Shown: piece after piece, positions 26,103 through 34,159 of the stretch | Layout: each line of letters opens with the position of its first letter | Position numbering within the stretch: the first letter of the stretch is position 1 | Assembly (NCBI RefSeq): GCF_003149245.1 | Contig: NZ_QGDL01000009.1 | Coordinates: forward strand, 62,001-126,000 | Origin: Faecalicatena orotica | Lineage (GTDB): Bacteria > Bacillota > Clostridia > Lachnospirales > Lachnospiraceae | Length of the DNA: 64,000 nucleotides | Direction of reading: 5' to 3' | Notes under the pieces: model-generated | What the model saw: only the letters and a program-made list of their open reading frames with translations | Told to the model about the DNA's origin: nothing | The model's database searches: none | Position numbers and translations under genes: made by a program

Positions 26103-26933
26103 ATGGCTGAAAATCAAGAGAAAGAATCTGTCCTGACTAAGAAAGATATCAGAAAGGCTTATAATGGATGGCACCAGTGGGCAGAAGTAGGACACTCTTA
26201 CGAGAGGATGCAGGGAATCGGCATGTGCCGCTCTCAGCTTCATATACTGGAAAAATTATATAAAGATAATCCGGAGGGACTGAAAAAAGCACTGAAAAGG
26301 CAGTCGGAACTATTTAATACAGAAGGCTGTATCGGGGCAACGGTCGTAGGGGCAACCGTGTCGATGGAAGAGACTATGGTTGAACTCCCTGAGGAAGAAA
26401 AAAACTCGATCATCACCAGTTTAAAGGTTGGCCTGATGGGACCGTTTGCGGGGCTGGGGGACTCTCTGAACTGGACGGTACTGAAGCCGATATTTCTTGG
26501 GATCGGCTGTGATCTGGCGATAAAAGGGAACCCTCTGGGTGCAGTCATTGCCATCATATTTGCAGTGCTGATGTATCTCGAGGGACGATATCTGTACCAG
26601 ATGGGGTACAGGATGGGAAAGAGTGCATTTACAGCGATCTTAGGCGGAAATCTGATCAGTAAACTGACTACCATTTCCAGTATTCTGGGTATGTTTATGA
26701 TGGGCGCCCTGGGAGCAAGTTATGTTTCTCTGGCGACTCCAATTGAGATTGTAATCGGAAACAATGATGCCATTGTACTGCAGGAGGCACTGGATTCTAT
26801 CGTAGGCGGGATTCTGCCGCTGGGCGCGCTATTTTTGATCCATTTTATTATGAAGAAAACAAACAGGTATGGACTCATCTGCCTTTCTGTTATGGCAGTC
26901 AGTGTGGTGGGTTCATTCTTCGGAATCTTTTAA
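26103..26933 (+). CDS. PTS EIID component, mannose family
   Basis: A 276-residue IID protein. The signature runs MQGIGMCRSQLHILEKLY then FNTEGCIGATVVGATVSMEE and GLMGPFAGLGDSLNWTVLKP, all typical of ManZ-like proteins, with C-terminal membrane helices. ATG 26103 (MAENQ) is chosen for GGGTAGGTGG upstream; an earlier frame from 26049 lies inside the IIC gene. Works as a complex with IIC in the membrane. Confidence 0.92.
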   Translation: MAENQEKESVLTKKDIRKAYNGWHQWAEVGHSYERMQGIGMCRSQLHILEKLYKDNPEGLKKALKRQSELFNTEGCIGATVVGATVSMEETMVELPEEEKNSIITSLKVGLMGPFAGLGDSLNWTVLKPIFLGIGCDLAIKGNPLGAVIAIIFAVLMYLEGRYLYQMGYRMGKSAFTAILGGNLISKLTTISSILGMFMMGALGASYVSLATPIEIVIGNNDAIVLQEALDSIVGGILPLGALFLIHFIMKKTNRYGLICLSVMAVSVVGSFFGIF

Positions 26934-26967
26934 GAAGCGGCACCCTGATATATGACAGGAGGAAGAG

Positions 26968-27225
26968 ATGGAATCATTTACCTATACGATTAAATGTGAA
27001 ATAGGAATTCACGCGAGGCCGGCAGCAATGCTTGTGAAACAGACCCAGTCCTATACTTCGGAAGTTATCCTGTCAGCACAGGGGAAAAGGGCCAATGCTA
27101 AAAAGCTGCTGGCAGTATTGAAGTTAGGGGTTTCAAAGGAAGTAAAAGTAACGGTAACGCTGGAAGGTCCGGATGAGGCAAAAGAGGCACAGATACTGGA
27201 ACAGTATTTTCAGAAGAATTTATAG
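26968..27225 (+). CDS. HPr paralog lacking the regulatory Ser46
   Basis: An 85-residue HPr-fold protein. The phosphocarrier His15 lies in EIGIHARPAAMLV at the exact canonical position. Residue 46, the Ser phosphorylated by HPr kinase in Firmicutes, is Lys here (NAKKLLAVLKLG, where ordinary HPr has NAKS). It should relay phosphate but cannot be phosphorylated for catabolite control. Encoded between EIID and a divergent enzyme I with 18 bp to the latter; RBS AGGAGGAAG precedes ATG 26968. A housekeeping HPr is expected elsewhere in the genome. Confidence 0.92.
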   Translation: MESFTYTIKCEIGIHARPAAMLVKQTQSYTSEVILSAQGKRANAKKLLAVLKLGVSKEVKVTVTLEGPDEAKEAQILEQYFQKNL

Positions 27226-27243
27226 ATCAACAGGAGAGCCGGA

Positions 27244-28746
27244 ATGGAAAAGTATGAAGGAAAGCTGGTAGTTCCCGGTGTCGCTGCCGGCACTGTATTT
27301 GTCTATTTGAAACAGAAACCGGATATCAGGCAGCAGGACGGCCAGGATAAGGCAGAAGAAATGAGGAGATTCCAGAATGCAAAAGTAAGGGCTGTTGAGC
27401 AGCTGAATCTCCTGTATGAAAAAGTCTCGGAGGAGATTGATCAGGATACAGCGGCCATTTTTGAAGTACAGGCTATGATACTGGAGGATGAAGACTATAA
27501 TGATGCGGTTATACAGCTGATTCAGGAACAGGGGAAAAGGGCGGAATATGCGGTCGCGCTGACGGGAGATATGTTTTCCGGATTTTTTACTGGCATGAAG
27601 GATGAATATTTCCGGACAAAATCTATTGATATTATGGATGTGACAGAAAGACTGGAACATATTCTGAACGGAAAGGAAAAGCAGCAGATCCCTGAAAACG
27701 AGCCGGTCATACTGGCAGCGGAAGATATGGCACCGAGCGAATTAATACAGATTGAAAGAGAAAAACTGCTTGGCCTTGTGACGCGGTTCGGCTCGGCCAA
27801 TTCCCACACGGCGATGATTGCAAGGGTACTGGAGCTGCCAATGATGATTCAGACAAAGATCAAGAAAAACTGGCATGGAGAGGAAGCCATTCTGGACTGC
27901 GAGGAGGAATGCCTTTATCTGCGGCCCGATGATGAAGTAAAAGAGATGGCGCTGAAGAAAATCAGGGAGTCCCAGAAGCTGATCCGTACGATGAAAGGGA
28001 AGGCGACACTGACCCCGGAAGGAAAACCTTTACCGCTTTACAGCTGGATACAGGATAAGGCCGATATAAGCAGGGCTGGAAGATTTGAGGGTGAAGGTGT
28101 GGCTTTGTTTCGAAACTGGTATGCTCCGTTTACAGAGGCGTGTCTTTATGAGGCATATAAAAATCTGATGGGAACAAGGGCCTGGAGGAAACTGATCATC
28201 GGAGGGGATGGAGGGGAAGAATCTAAGGAACGACTGAAGATTCAAATGAAAGCCGCACTCAAAGTAAGTGCTTATGGAGCCTGTTCACTTGGTTTTTACC
28301 ATGTGGCAACAATCAGCAGACTGGATGTCGTGAAAGGCTTGATAAAAGAAACAAAAGAGGAACTGGAGTCTGAGCGGATTCCATTCAAGGATATCCCGAC
28401 AGGAATCTTGATTGAAACGGCTGGTGCGGGGATGATCAGTGACATACTTGCAGACAATGTAGATTTTATCGGTGTTTTTTTAAAAGAGCTGACAGAAAAT
28501 ATGCTGGCTGTACATCTTACAGATCAGGAATATCCGGAGGACACAGAAGGTTTTTATCCGTCTGTAATGAGGCTGCTTATGTTGATCTGTGACGATACGA
28601 AAAAGGCGGGAGCCACATTTATTCTCTGTGGAAAAATCAGGAGGGATGGGACGCTGATACGAGAATTGATTACAGCCGGGATTGACGGTATTTGTGTTCC
28701 AGATTCCCAGATACTTTCTTTAAGGGAATGTATCAGTATGCTGTGA
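27244..28746 (+). CDS. Divergent, short enzyme I paralog of the PTS
   Basis: A 500-residue protein, about 70 shorter than usual enzyme I. The N-terminal phosphohistidine domain is intact: GSANSHTAMIARVLELP with His188 (the canonical site is GGRTSHTAIMAR). The PEP-binding C-terminal barrel is degenerate: LFRNWYAPF stands where LFRTEFLYM is usual; the SIGTNDLTQY segment is replaced by FIGVFLKELTENM; the catalytic Cys is retained at position 462 (FILCGK). It probably phosphorylates the adjacent HPr, or may receive phosphate by other means if PEP binding is lost. Last gene of the operon. RBS CAGGAGAG precedes ATG 27244. Confidence 0.85.
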   Translation: MEKYEGKLVVPGVAAGTVFVYLKQKPDIRQQDGQDKAEEMRRFQNAKVRAVEQLNLLYEKVSEEIDQDTAAIFEVQAMILEDEDYNDAVIQLIQEQGKRAEYAVALTGDMFSGFFTGMKDEYFRTKSIDIMDVTERLEHILNGKEKQQIPENEPVILAAEDMAPSELIQIEREKLLGLVTRFGSANSHTAMIARVLELPMMIQTKIKKNWHGEEAILDCEEECLYLRPDDEVKEMALKKIRESQKLIRTMKGKATLTPEGKPLPLYSWIQDKADISRAGRFEGEGVALFRNWYAPFTEACLYEAYKNLMGTRAWRKLIIGGDGGEESKERLKIQMKAALKVSAYGACSLGFYHVATISRLDVVKGLIKETKEELESERIPFKDIPTGILIETAGAGMISDILADNVDFIGVFLKELTENMLAVHLTDQEYPEDTEGFYPSVMRLLMLICDDTKKAGATFILCGKIRRDGTLIRELITAGIDGICVPDSQILSLRECISML

Positions 28747-28772
28747 ATTGTTATCCATTTTCAAAAGAAGAG

Positions 28773-28822
28773 ACAGGTGTCAAGAAAAAATACTTGACAC
28801 CTGTTTTACTTTTGTGTATGAT
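28773..28822 (+). promoter_or_regulatory. Operon terminator whose right arm contains the next promoter's -35 box
   Basis: A perfect 12-bp stem (28773-28784 with 28793-28804) with an 8-nt loop and TTTACTTTTG tail ends the PTS operon. Its right arm includes TTGACA (28794-28799). With a 17-nt spacer this faces TATGAT (28817-28822), a near-consensus promoter for ylxM-ffh. Terminator and promoter are thus physically merged. Confidence 0.8.
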
Positions 28823-28838
28823 AACTAAGGTGATGAAT

Positions 28839-29189
28839 GTGAATGAGATTTTAGAACAGGCGTTGTTATACGATTTTTATGGTGAACTTCTCACAGATCA
28901 CCAGAAAGACATTTACGAACAGTTTGTACTTGAGGATTTATCCTTGAGTGAGATTGCACAGGATGCAGGAATCAGCAGACAGGGTGTTCACGATCTGGTG
29001 AAGCGCTGCCAGAAGATTCTGGAAGGCTATGAAGTCAGGCTGCATCTGGTGGAAAAGTTCCTTTCGATTAAGGAAAAGGTTCATAAGATTAACGAAGTTC
29101 TCGATTCATATGAGAAGCAGGGAATGGAACCTGAAAAGATGGCTGAGAGAATCCGGAAGATTTCGGATACGATAATAGAGGAGTTATAG
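28839..29189 (+). CDS. ylxM: YlxM/p13 family DNA-binding protein
   Basis: About 116 residues. The segment ALLYDFYGELLTDHQKDIYEQF followed by LSLSEIAQDAGISRQGVHDLVKR is a sigma-like helix-turn-helix typical of YlxM, the small protein encoded beside ffh in Firmicutes and thought to assist the signal recognition particle. The GTG at 28839 has AAGGTGA 5 nt upstream; ATG 28833 is two codons earlier and is possible. The predicted transcription start is near 28829, so the leader is only about 10 nt. Its stop lies 1 nt before the ffh start. Confidence 0.88.
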   Translation: MNEILEQALLYDFYGELLTDHQKDIYEQFVLEDLSLSEIAQDAGISRQGVHDLVKRCQKILEGYEVRLHLVEKFLSIKEKVHKINEVLDSYEKQGMEPEKMAERIRKISDTIIEEL

Positions 29190-29190
29190 A

Positions 29191-30546
29191 ATGGCATTTG
29201 ACAGTTTAACTGAAAAGCTTCAGAACGTATTTAAGAACCTCCGCAGTAAAGGGCGGCTTACGGAAGATGATGTGAAGACAGCTCTCAAGGAAGTAAAGAT
29301 GGCACTGCTGGAAGCGGATGTTAACTTTAAGGTCGTGAAGGGATTCATTAAGAGTGTGCAGGAACGTGCGGTCGGACAGGATGTCATGAACGGGCTGAAT
29401 CCGGGGCAGATGGTGATCAAGATCGTGAATGAAGAGCTGGTCAATCTGATGGGGTCGGAGACGACTGAGATCCAGCTTCAGCCGGGAAGCGCGGTCACTG
29501 TGATTATGATGGCCGGCCTTCAGGGTGCAGGTAAGACGACCACGACGGCAAAGCTCGCCGGAAAGTTCAAGCTGAAGGGAAAGAAACCGCTGCTTGTCGC
29601 ATGTGATGTATACAGACCTGCGGCAATTAAGCAGTTACAGATAAATGGAGAAAAGCAGGGCGTTGAAGTTTTCTCGATGGGAGATAAGAACAAGCCTGCG
29701 GATATTGCAAAGGCTGCGTTAGAGCATGCCAGGAAGAATAACAACAATATTGTGATTCTGGATACGGCCGGACGTCTTCATATTGATGAAGACATGATGG
29801 GAGAACTTCAGGAGATTAAGGAGGCAGTTACCGTGCATCAGACAATCCTTGTTGTGGATGCCATGACAGGACAGGATGCGGTGAATGTTGCCGGAAGTTT
29901 TAATGAGAAGATCGGAATCGACGGTGTGATCGTAACCAAGTTAGACGGTGATACCAGAGGTGGTGCGGCGCTTTCTATCAAAGCAGTGACCGGAAGACCG
30001 ATTCTCTATGTAGGTATGGGTGAAAAACTTTCCGATTTGGAACAGTTTTATCCAGATAGAATGGCTTCCCGTATTTTAGGTATGGGAGATGTCCTGACCC
30101 TGATTGAAAAAGCAGGGGCTGAGATCGATGAAGAAAAAGCCAGACAGATGACGCAGAAGATGAAGAAGGCCCAGTTTGATTTTGATGATTATCTGGAGAG
30201 TATGAACCAGATGAAGAAGATGGGCGGTCTTTCAAGCATTATGGGAATGATGCCTGGACTCGGCGGCATGGGCGGCAAGATGCCCGACCTCGACAACGAG
30301 GAGAATGAAAAAAGGATGGCAAGGATGGAGGCCATGATCTATTCCATGACACTGGAAGAGAGAAGGAATCCGGATCTTTTGAACCCATCCAGAAAGCACC
30401 GGATCGCGAAAGGCGCCGGAGTGGACATTGCGGAAGTCAACCGCATGGTCAAGCAGTTCAATGAAGCCAAGAAGATGATGAAGAAGCTTCCAGGTATGAT
30501 GGGCGGCAGAGGTGGTAAGAAAGGCAAGTTTAAACTTCCTTTTTAA
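29191..30546 (+). CDS. ffh: Signal recognition particle GTPase Ffh
   Basis: A 451-residue SRP54 protein. N domain residues 1-90, G domain about 95-295 with GLQGAGKTTTTAKLAGK, DTAGRLHID and TKLDGDTRGGAAL, and a Met-rich M domain (residues 325-451: MNQMKKMGGLSSIMGMMPG, then LNPSRKHRIAKGAGVD). Binds signal sequences of nascent chains with the 4.5S/6S RNA and delivers them to FtsY. The stop precedes rpsP by 96 bp. Standard gene order for Clostridia. Confidence 0.98.
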   Translation: MAFDSLTEKLQNVFKNLRSKGRLTEDDVKTALKEVKMALLEADVNFKVVKGFIKSVQERAVGQDVMNGLNPGQMVIKIVNEELVNLMGSETTEIQLQPGSAVTVIMMAGLQGAGKTTTTAKLAGKFKLKGKKPLLVACDVYRPAAIKQLQINGEKQGVEVFSMGDKNKPADIAKAALEHARKNNNNIVILDTAGRLHIDEDMMGELQEIKEAVTVHQTILVVDAMTGQDAVNVAGSFNEKIGIDGVIVTKLDGDTRGGAALSIKAVTGRPILYVGMGEKLSDLEQFYPDRMASRILGMGDVLTLIEKAGAEIDEEKARQMTQKMKKAQFDFDDYLESMNQMKKMGGLSSIMGMMPGLGGMGGKMPDLDNEENEKRMARMEAMIYSMTLEERRNPDLLNPSRKHRIAKGAGVDIAEVNRMVKQFNEAKKMMKKLPGMMGGRGGKKGKFKLPF

Positions 30547-30642
30547 CACATACATTACATAGCAGGCTGCATGGCAGTTTGCTAGCAGGTCCTTAAACGG
30601 GATCAGACAAAAAGAAAAAATATTAAGAAGAGGTGAAAGAAA

Positions 30643-30888
30643 ATGGCAGTTAAAATCAGATTAAAAAGAATGGGACAGAAGAAGGCTCCTTTCTATAGAA
30701 TCGTAGTTGCAGATTCAAGATCTCCTAGAGATGGAAAGTTTATCGAGGAAATCGGAACATATGATCCGAACCTGGAGCCAAGCGGAATCAAAGTTGATGA
30801 GGAAGCAGCTAAGAAGTGGTTAAACAACGGAGCTCAGCCTACAGAAGTAGTTGGAAAAATCTTAAAAGCAGCAGGTATTGAGAAATAA
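30643..30888 (+). CDS. rpsP: 30S ribosomal protein S16
   Basis: An 81-residue S16. [20 protein letters not shown] is the canonical N-terminus, then [32 protein letters not shown] lies before ATG 30643. Cotranscribed with khpA 23 bp downstream. Confidence 0.98.
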   Translation: MAVKIRLKRMGQKKAPFYRIVVADSRSPRDGKFIEEIGTYDPNLEPSGIKVDEEAAKKWLNNGAQPTEVVGKILKAAGIEK

Positions 30889-30911
30889 GCTGTTCCGCGG
30901 AGGTGGCTTAA

Positions 30912-31142
30912 ATGAAAGAACTGGTTGAAGTAATTGCGAAAGCATTAGTAGACGATCCGGACAGCGTTGTTGTTTCTGAGAGACAGGACGGCAGAACTAC
31001 GGTAATCGAGGTTCGCGTCGCTGACGGCGATATGGGCAAGGTTATCGGAAAGCAGGGACGCATTGCAAAAGCAATCCGCTCTGTGGTTAAGGCAGCTGCT
31101 GCCAAGGAAGATAAGAGAGTTGTTGTTGACATCGTGCAATAG
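30912..31142 (+). CDS. khpA: KH-domain RNA-binding protein KhpA
   Basis: A 76-residue single KH-domain protein with the GxxG loop in GKVIGKQGRIAKAIRSVVKAAA (GKQG). It usually dimerises with KhpB and binds small RNAs and mRNAs, affecting cell division and envelope growth. RBS GGAGGTG before ATG 30912; placed in the normal rpsP-khpA-rimM order. Confidence 0.95.
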   Translation: MKELVEVIAKALVDDPDSVVVSERQDGRTTVIEVRVADGDMGKVIGKQGRIAKAIRSVVKAAAAKEDKRVVVDIVQ

Positions 31143-31153
31143 CAAGAGAACGT

Positions 31154-31230
31154 AAGGGACAGCCTTCATGCATTATGAGCATCGAGTGACTGCCCCTTTC
31201 TTTTTCCTGCCGGACCGTTTTTTCCGGCAG
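31154..31230 (+). other. Two hairpins in the khpA-rimM gap
   Basis: AAGGGACAG (31154-31162) pairs with CTGCCCCTT (31190-31198), one mismatch, followed by TCTTTTTCC. A second perfect 8-bp stem joins 31207-31214 and 31223-31230. The first looks like a weak terminator or attenuator; both may tune rimM-trmD expression. Confidence 0.45.
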
Positions 31231-31295
31231 AGATGGTAAATAGAGATACCGGCAGAAAGATTCGTCCTGCCAAGGTACAGATATAGGAGACAGGT

Positions 31296-31799
31296 ATGGA
31301 ACAATACTTACAGGTAGGGATTATTTCATCTACTCATGGAATCCGGGGTGAAGTGAAGGTTTTCCCGACAACGGATGACCCGGCAAGATTTAAGGTGTTA
31401 AAAAATGTAATACTGGATACAGGAAAAGAGCAGATTCCGATGGAGATTCAGGGTGTGAAGTTTTTCAAGCAGTTTGTAATCGTAAAGTTCAAAGGAATTG
31501 ATAACATAAATGATATTGAAAAATATAAAGGGAAGAGCCTTCTTGTAACACGCGAAAATGCTTCTCCACTGGAGGAAGATGAGTATTACATCGCTGATCT
31601 GATCGGGATGACGGTATTTACCGAAGACGGTGAGTTTGGCGTGCTCAAAGATGTTATTGAGACCGGGGCAAATGAAGTCTATGTTGTGGATTCAAAGGAG
31701 CATGGGGAGGTGCTGATCCCTGCAATCCATGATTGTATACTGGATGTGAACGTGGAAGAACAGACTATGAAGGTACATCTGCTGGACGGACTGATATAG
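31296..31799 (+). CDS. rimM: 16S rRNA processing protein RimM
   Basis: A 167-residue RimM. N-terminal domain [27 protein letters not shown], then a PRC-barrel half with [21 protein letters not shown] and [14 protein letters not shown]. It assists assembly of the 30S head around S19. RBS AGGAGACAGGT precedes ATG 31296; trmD follows after 15 bp. Confidence 0.96.
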   Translation: MEQYLQVGIISSTHGIRGEVKVFPTTDDPARFKVLKNVILDTGKEQIPMEIQGVKFFKQFVIVKFKGIDNINDIEKYKGKSLLVTRENASPLEEDEYYIADLIGMTVFTEDGEFGVLKDVIETGANEVYVVDSKEHGEVLIPAIHDCILDVNVEEQTMKVHLLDGLI

Positions 31800-31814
31800 A
31801 GGAGCGAAAGAAAC

Positions 31815-32549
31815 ATGAATTTTCATATTTTAACCTTATTTCCGGATATGGTCATGGACGGACTGAACACAAGTATCATCGGACGGGCGGCAGGAAAAGG
31901 CCTTCTGTCTATTGAGGCCGTGAATATCCGGGATTATGCATTTAATAAGCACCAGAGTGTGGACGATTACCCTTATGGGGGCGGTGCGGGCATGCTGATG
32001 CAGGCGGAGCCGGTATACTTAGCCTACGAGGCGGTTGCCGGAAAGCTTGAAAAGGCTCCCAGAGTGGTATATCTTTCACCGCAGGGGCAGACATTTAACC
32101 AGCAGATGGCTGAGGAACTTGCACAGGAGGAGGAACTGGTCCTGCTGTGCGGACATTATGAAGGAATCGATGAGCGGGTGTTGGAAGAGATCGTGACGGA
32201 CTACGTTTCGATCGGAGATTATGTGCTGACCGGCGGGGAACTTCCGGCGATGGTTATGGTGGATGCGATTTCGAGACTCGTTCCCGGTGTTCTCCATAAT
32301 GATGTATCCGCGGAGTTTGAATCCTTCCAGGATAATCTGCTGGAGTATCCGCAGTACTCTCGTCCAGAGGAATGGCGTGGGAAGAAGGTGCCGGAAGTCC
32401 TGCTGTCGGGACATCATGCAAACATTGAAAAGTGGAGGCGGGAACAGTCTGTTCTGCGTACGAAAGAACGGCGTCCTGATTTACTGGAAAAATGTGAGCT
32501 GACAGATGCGGAGAAAAAATTAATTGAAGATTACGAATCAGAAAAATAA
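31815..32549 (+). CDS. trmD: tRNA (guanine37-N1)-methyltransferase TrmD
   Basis: A 244-residue SPOUT methyltransferase. [37 protein letters not shown] and [17 protein letters not shown] (knot and SAM site) are all present. It makes m1G37, which prevents frameshifting. In most Clostridia rplS follows directly; here a strong terminator follows and rplS is 14.9 kb away. Confidence 0.97.
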   Translation: MNFHILTLFPDMVMDGLNTSIIGRAAGKGLLSIEAVNIRDYAFNKHQSVDDYPYGGGAGMLMQAEPVYLAYEAVAGKLEKAPRVVYLSPQGQTFNQQMAEELAQEEELVLLCGHYEGIDERVLEEIVTDYVSIGDYVLTGGELPAMVMVDAISRLVPGVLHNDVSAEFESFQDNLLEYPQYSRPEEWRGKKVPEVLLSGHHANIEKWRREQSVLRTKERRPDLLEKCELTDAEKKLIEDYESEK

Positions 32550-32597
32550 AACAGCAGGGTAAGACGGATGTGATCCGGCTTGCCCTGCTGTTTTGTT
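32547..32597. terminator. Bidirectional terminator between trmD and glnA
   Basis: AAAACAGCAGGGTAAG (32547-32562) pairs with CTTGCCCTGCTGTTTT (32579-32594), 16 perfect pairs, between two convergent genes. Confidence 0.88.
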
Positions 32598-32606
32598 ATT
32601 CAGAAA

Positions 32607-34034
32607 TTATAAATCATAATACTTTTCGAATTCCGCCGGATGCGGGATCTGTGAAATTTCAAGGCTTTCTTTCCGTTTGCGTTCCAGCCAGATCTGAATC
32701 AGTCTCTCGGGGAATACACCGCCGGCTGTCAGATAATCATGGTCAGCCTCCAGAGCGTCCAATGCCTCATCCAGTGTCTTTGGAAGCGACTGGATCTTTG
32801 CCTTTTCTTCCTCAGGAAGTTCATATAAGTTACAGTCATAAGGTCCCCAGCCGTTTACTGACGGGTCAATCTTGTTCTTGATGCCGTCCAGTCCGGCCAT
32901 CAGGATTGCCGCATAAGCGTAATAAGGATTCGCCGTCGCGTCCGGGTTCCTGAGCTCGAAGCGTTTTGCCTTCGGAGACTTAGCGTAGGCCGGAATACGG
33001 ATGACCGCACTCCGGTTAGAGGTTGCATACCCAATTGTGACAGGGGCCTCATATCCCGGGACAAGCCTCTTAAAGGAGTTTGTGGATGGGTTGGTCAGTG
33101 CACACAGAGAAGCAACATGCTTCAGCAGTCCCCCGATAAAATAATGTGCTGTTTCACTTAAACCGGAGTATCCGTTTTCGTCATAGAATACCGGTTCGCC
33201 GTCCTTCATAAGGAGCATATGTACATGCATCCCATTCCCGGCCTCCCCATAGATCGGCTTAGGCATAAATGTTGCGGTCTTGCCCTCTTTTACAGCGGCA
33301 TTCTGGATGATATACTTGATAATCATAGTTTTATCGGCCATATCAACCATATCGCCGAGTTCCACTTCGATCTCCATCTGTCCGGAACCACCGACTTCGT
33401 GGTGATGGTATTTGACATCGACTCCCCAGTCCTGCATGTACATACACATCTTACTTCTTAGGCTGTAGGCGATATCGTGCGGCGCTGCAATATGGTATCC
33501 GCCCCCTTTAGGCACCTGGAAACCTGCATTTTGGGGCCCTTCGATCCCGCTGTTCCAGGATGCCTGTCTGGTATCTACGGTAAAGGACGTTTTCTGAGGT
33601 TCCACCATGTAGCTTACGTTGTCAAATAAATGAAATTCGAATTCGGGTCCGATCAGCATCTCATCTGCGATGCCCTCCGACTTCATATACTCAACTGCCC
33701 GCAGGCTGACGTTTCTCGGATACTGGTCAAACGGTGTATTCTCCCTGCCGATCACACATACATTGCCACACATGGTCAATGTAGGAATTTCAGTGAACGG
33801 ATCGACAACCGCAGTCTCCGGGTCCGGGATAAAGACCATATCACTCTTTTCGACCGGAGCATACCCGTAATTAGATCCGTCAAATCCAATGCCATATACA
33901 AAAATATCATCGTTGAACCTCTCCACTGGGATCGTAATATGACGCCATCTCCCGTCTAAGTCTGTCATCTTGAAATCAATCATCCTGATTCCATTCTCAC
34001 TGCATACCTTTCTGATATCCGTGCTGTTTAACAT
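32607..34034 (-). CDS. glnA: Glutamine synthetase, type I
   Basis: A 475-residue GSI. Beta-grasp N-domain residues 1-110, then the catalytic domain with DGSNYGYAPVEKSDMVF, GPEFEFHLFD, HHHEVGGSGQMEIEVELGD-type metal ligands, NGMHVHMLLMKDG and NPSTNSFKRLVPGYEAP. Adenylylation-type tail features are absent, as expected in Gram-positives. It makes glutamine from glutamate and ammonium. RBS GGAGGGAT precedes ATG 34034. A 19-bp palindrome overlaps the probable -10 at 34083-34101. Confidence 0.95.
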   Translation of the reverse strand: MLNSTDIRKVCSENGIRMIDFKMTDLDGRWRHITIPVERFNDDIFVYGIGFDGSNYGYAPVEKSDMVFIPDPETAVVDPFTEIPTLTMCGNVCVIGRENTPFDQYPRNVSLRAVEYMKSEGIADEMLIGPEFEFHLFDNVSYMVEPQKTSFTVDTRQASWNSGIEGPQNAGFQVPKGGGYHIAAPHDIAYSLRSKMCMYMQDWGVDVKYHHHEVGGSGQMEIEVELGDMVDMADKTMIIKYIIQNAAVKEGKTATFMPKPIYGEAGNGMHVHMLLMKDGEPVFYDENGYSGLSETAHYFIGGLLKHVASLCALTNPSTNSFKRLVPGYEAPVTIGYATSNRSAVIRIPAYAKSPKAKRFELRNPDATANPYYAYAAILMAGLDGIKNKIDPSVNGWGPYDCNLYELPEEEKAKIQSLPKTLDEALDALEADHDYLTAGGVFPERLIQIWLERKRKESLEISQIPHPAEFEKYYDL

Positions 34035-34082
34035 GCTATCCCTCCAATTAATACGTTATTTTTTATGTGCCGTACCTTAGGT

Positions 34083-34101
34083 TGTTAGTATCATTCTAAC
34101 A
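34083..34101 (-). promoter_or_regulatory. Palindromic candidate operator at the glnA promoter
   Basis: TGTTAG and CTAACA flank a 7-bp centre. On the minus strand TAGAAT (34098-34093) inside it could be the -10. It resembles the GlnR/TnrA box TGTNA-N7-TNACA except that the spacing is two bases longer, so the assignment is tentative. Confidence 0.4.
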
Positions 34102-34159
34102 TAGGAAGAACATAAAAAGGAAGAGGTTATAAAACTAAAACAGATGCTCAAACAGATGC

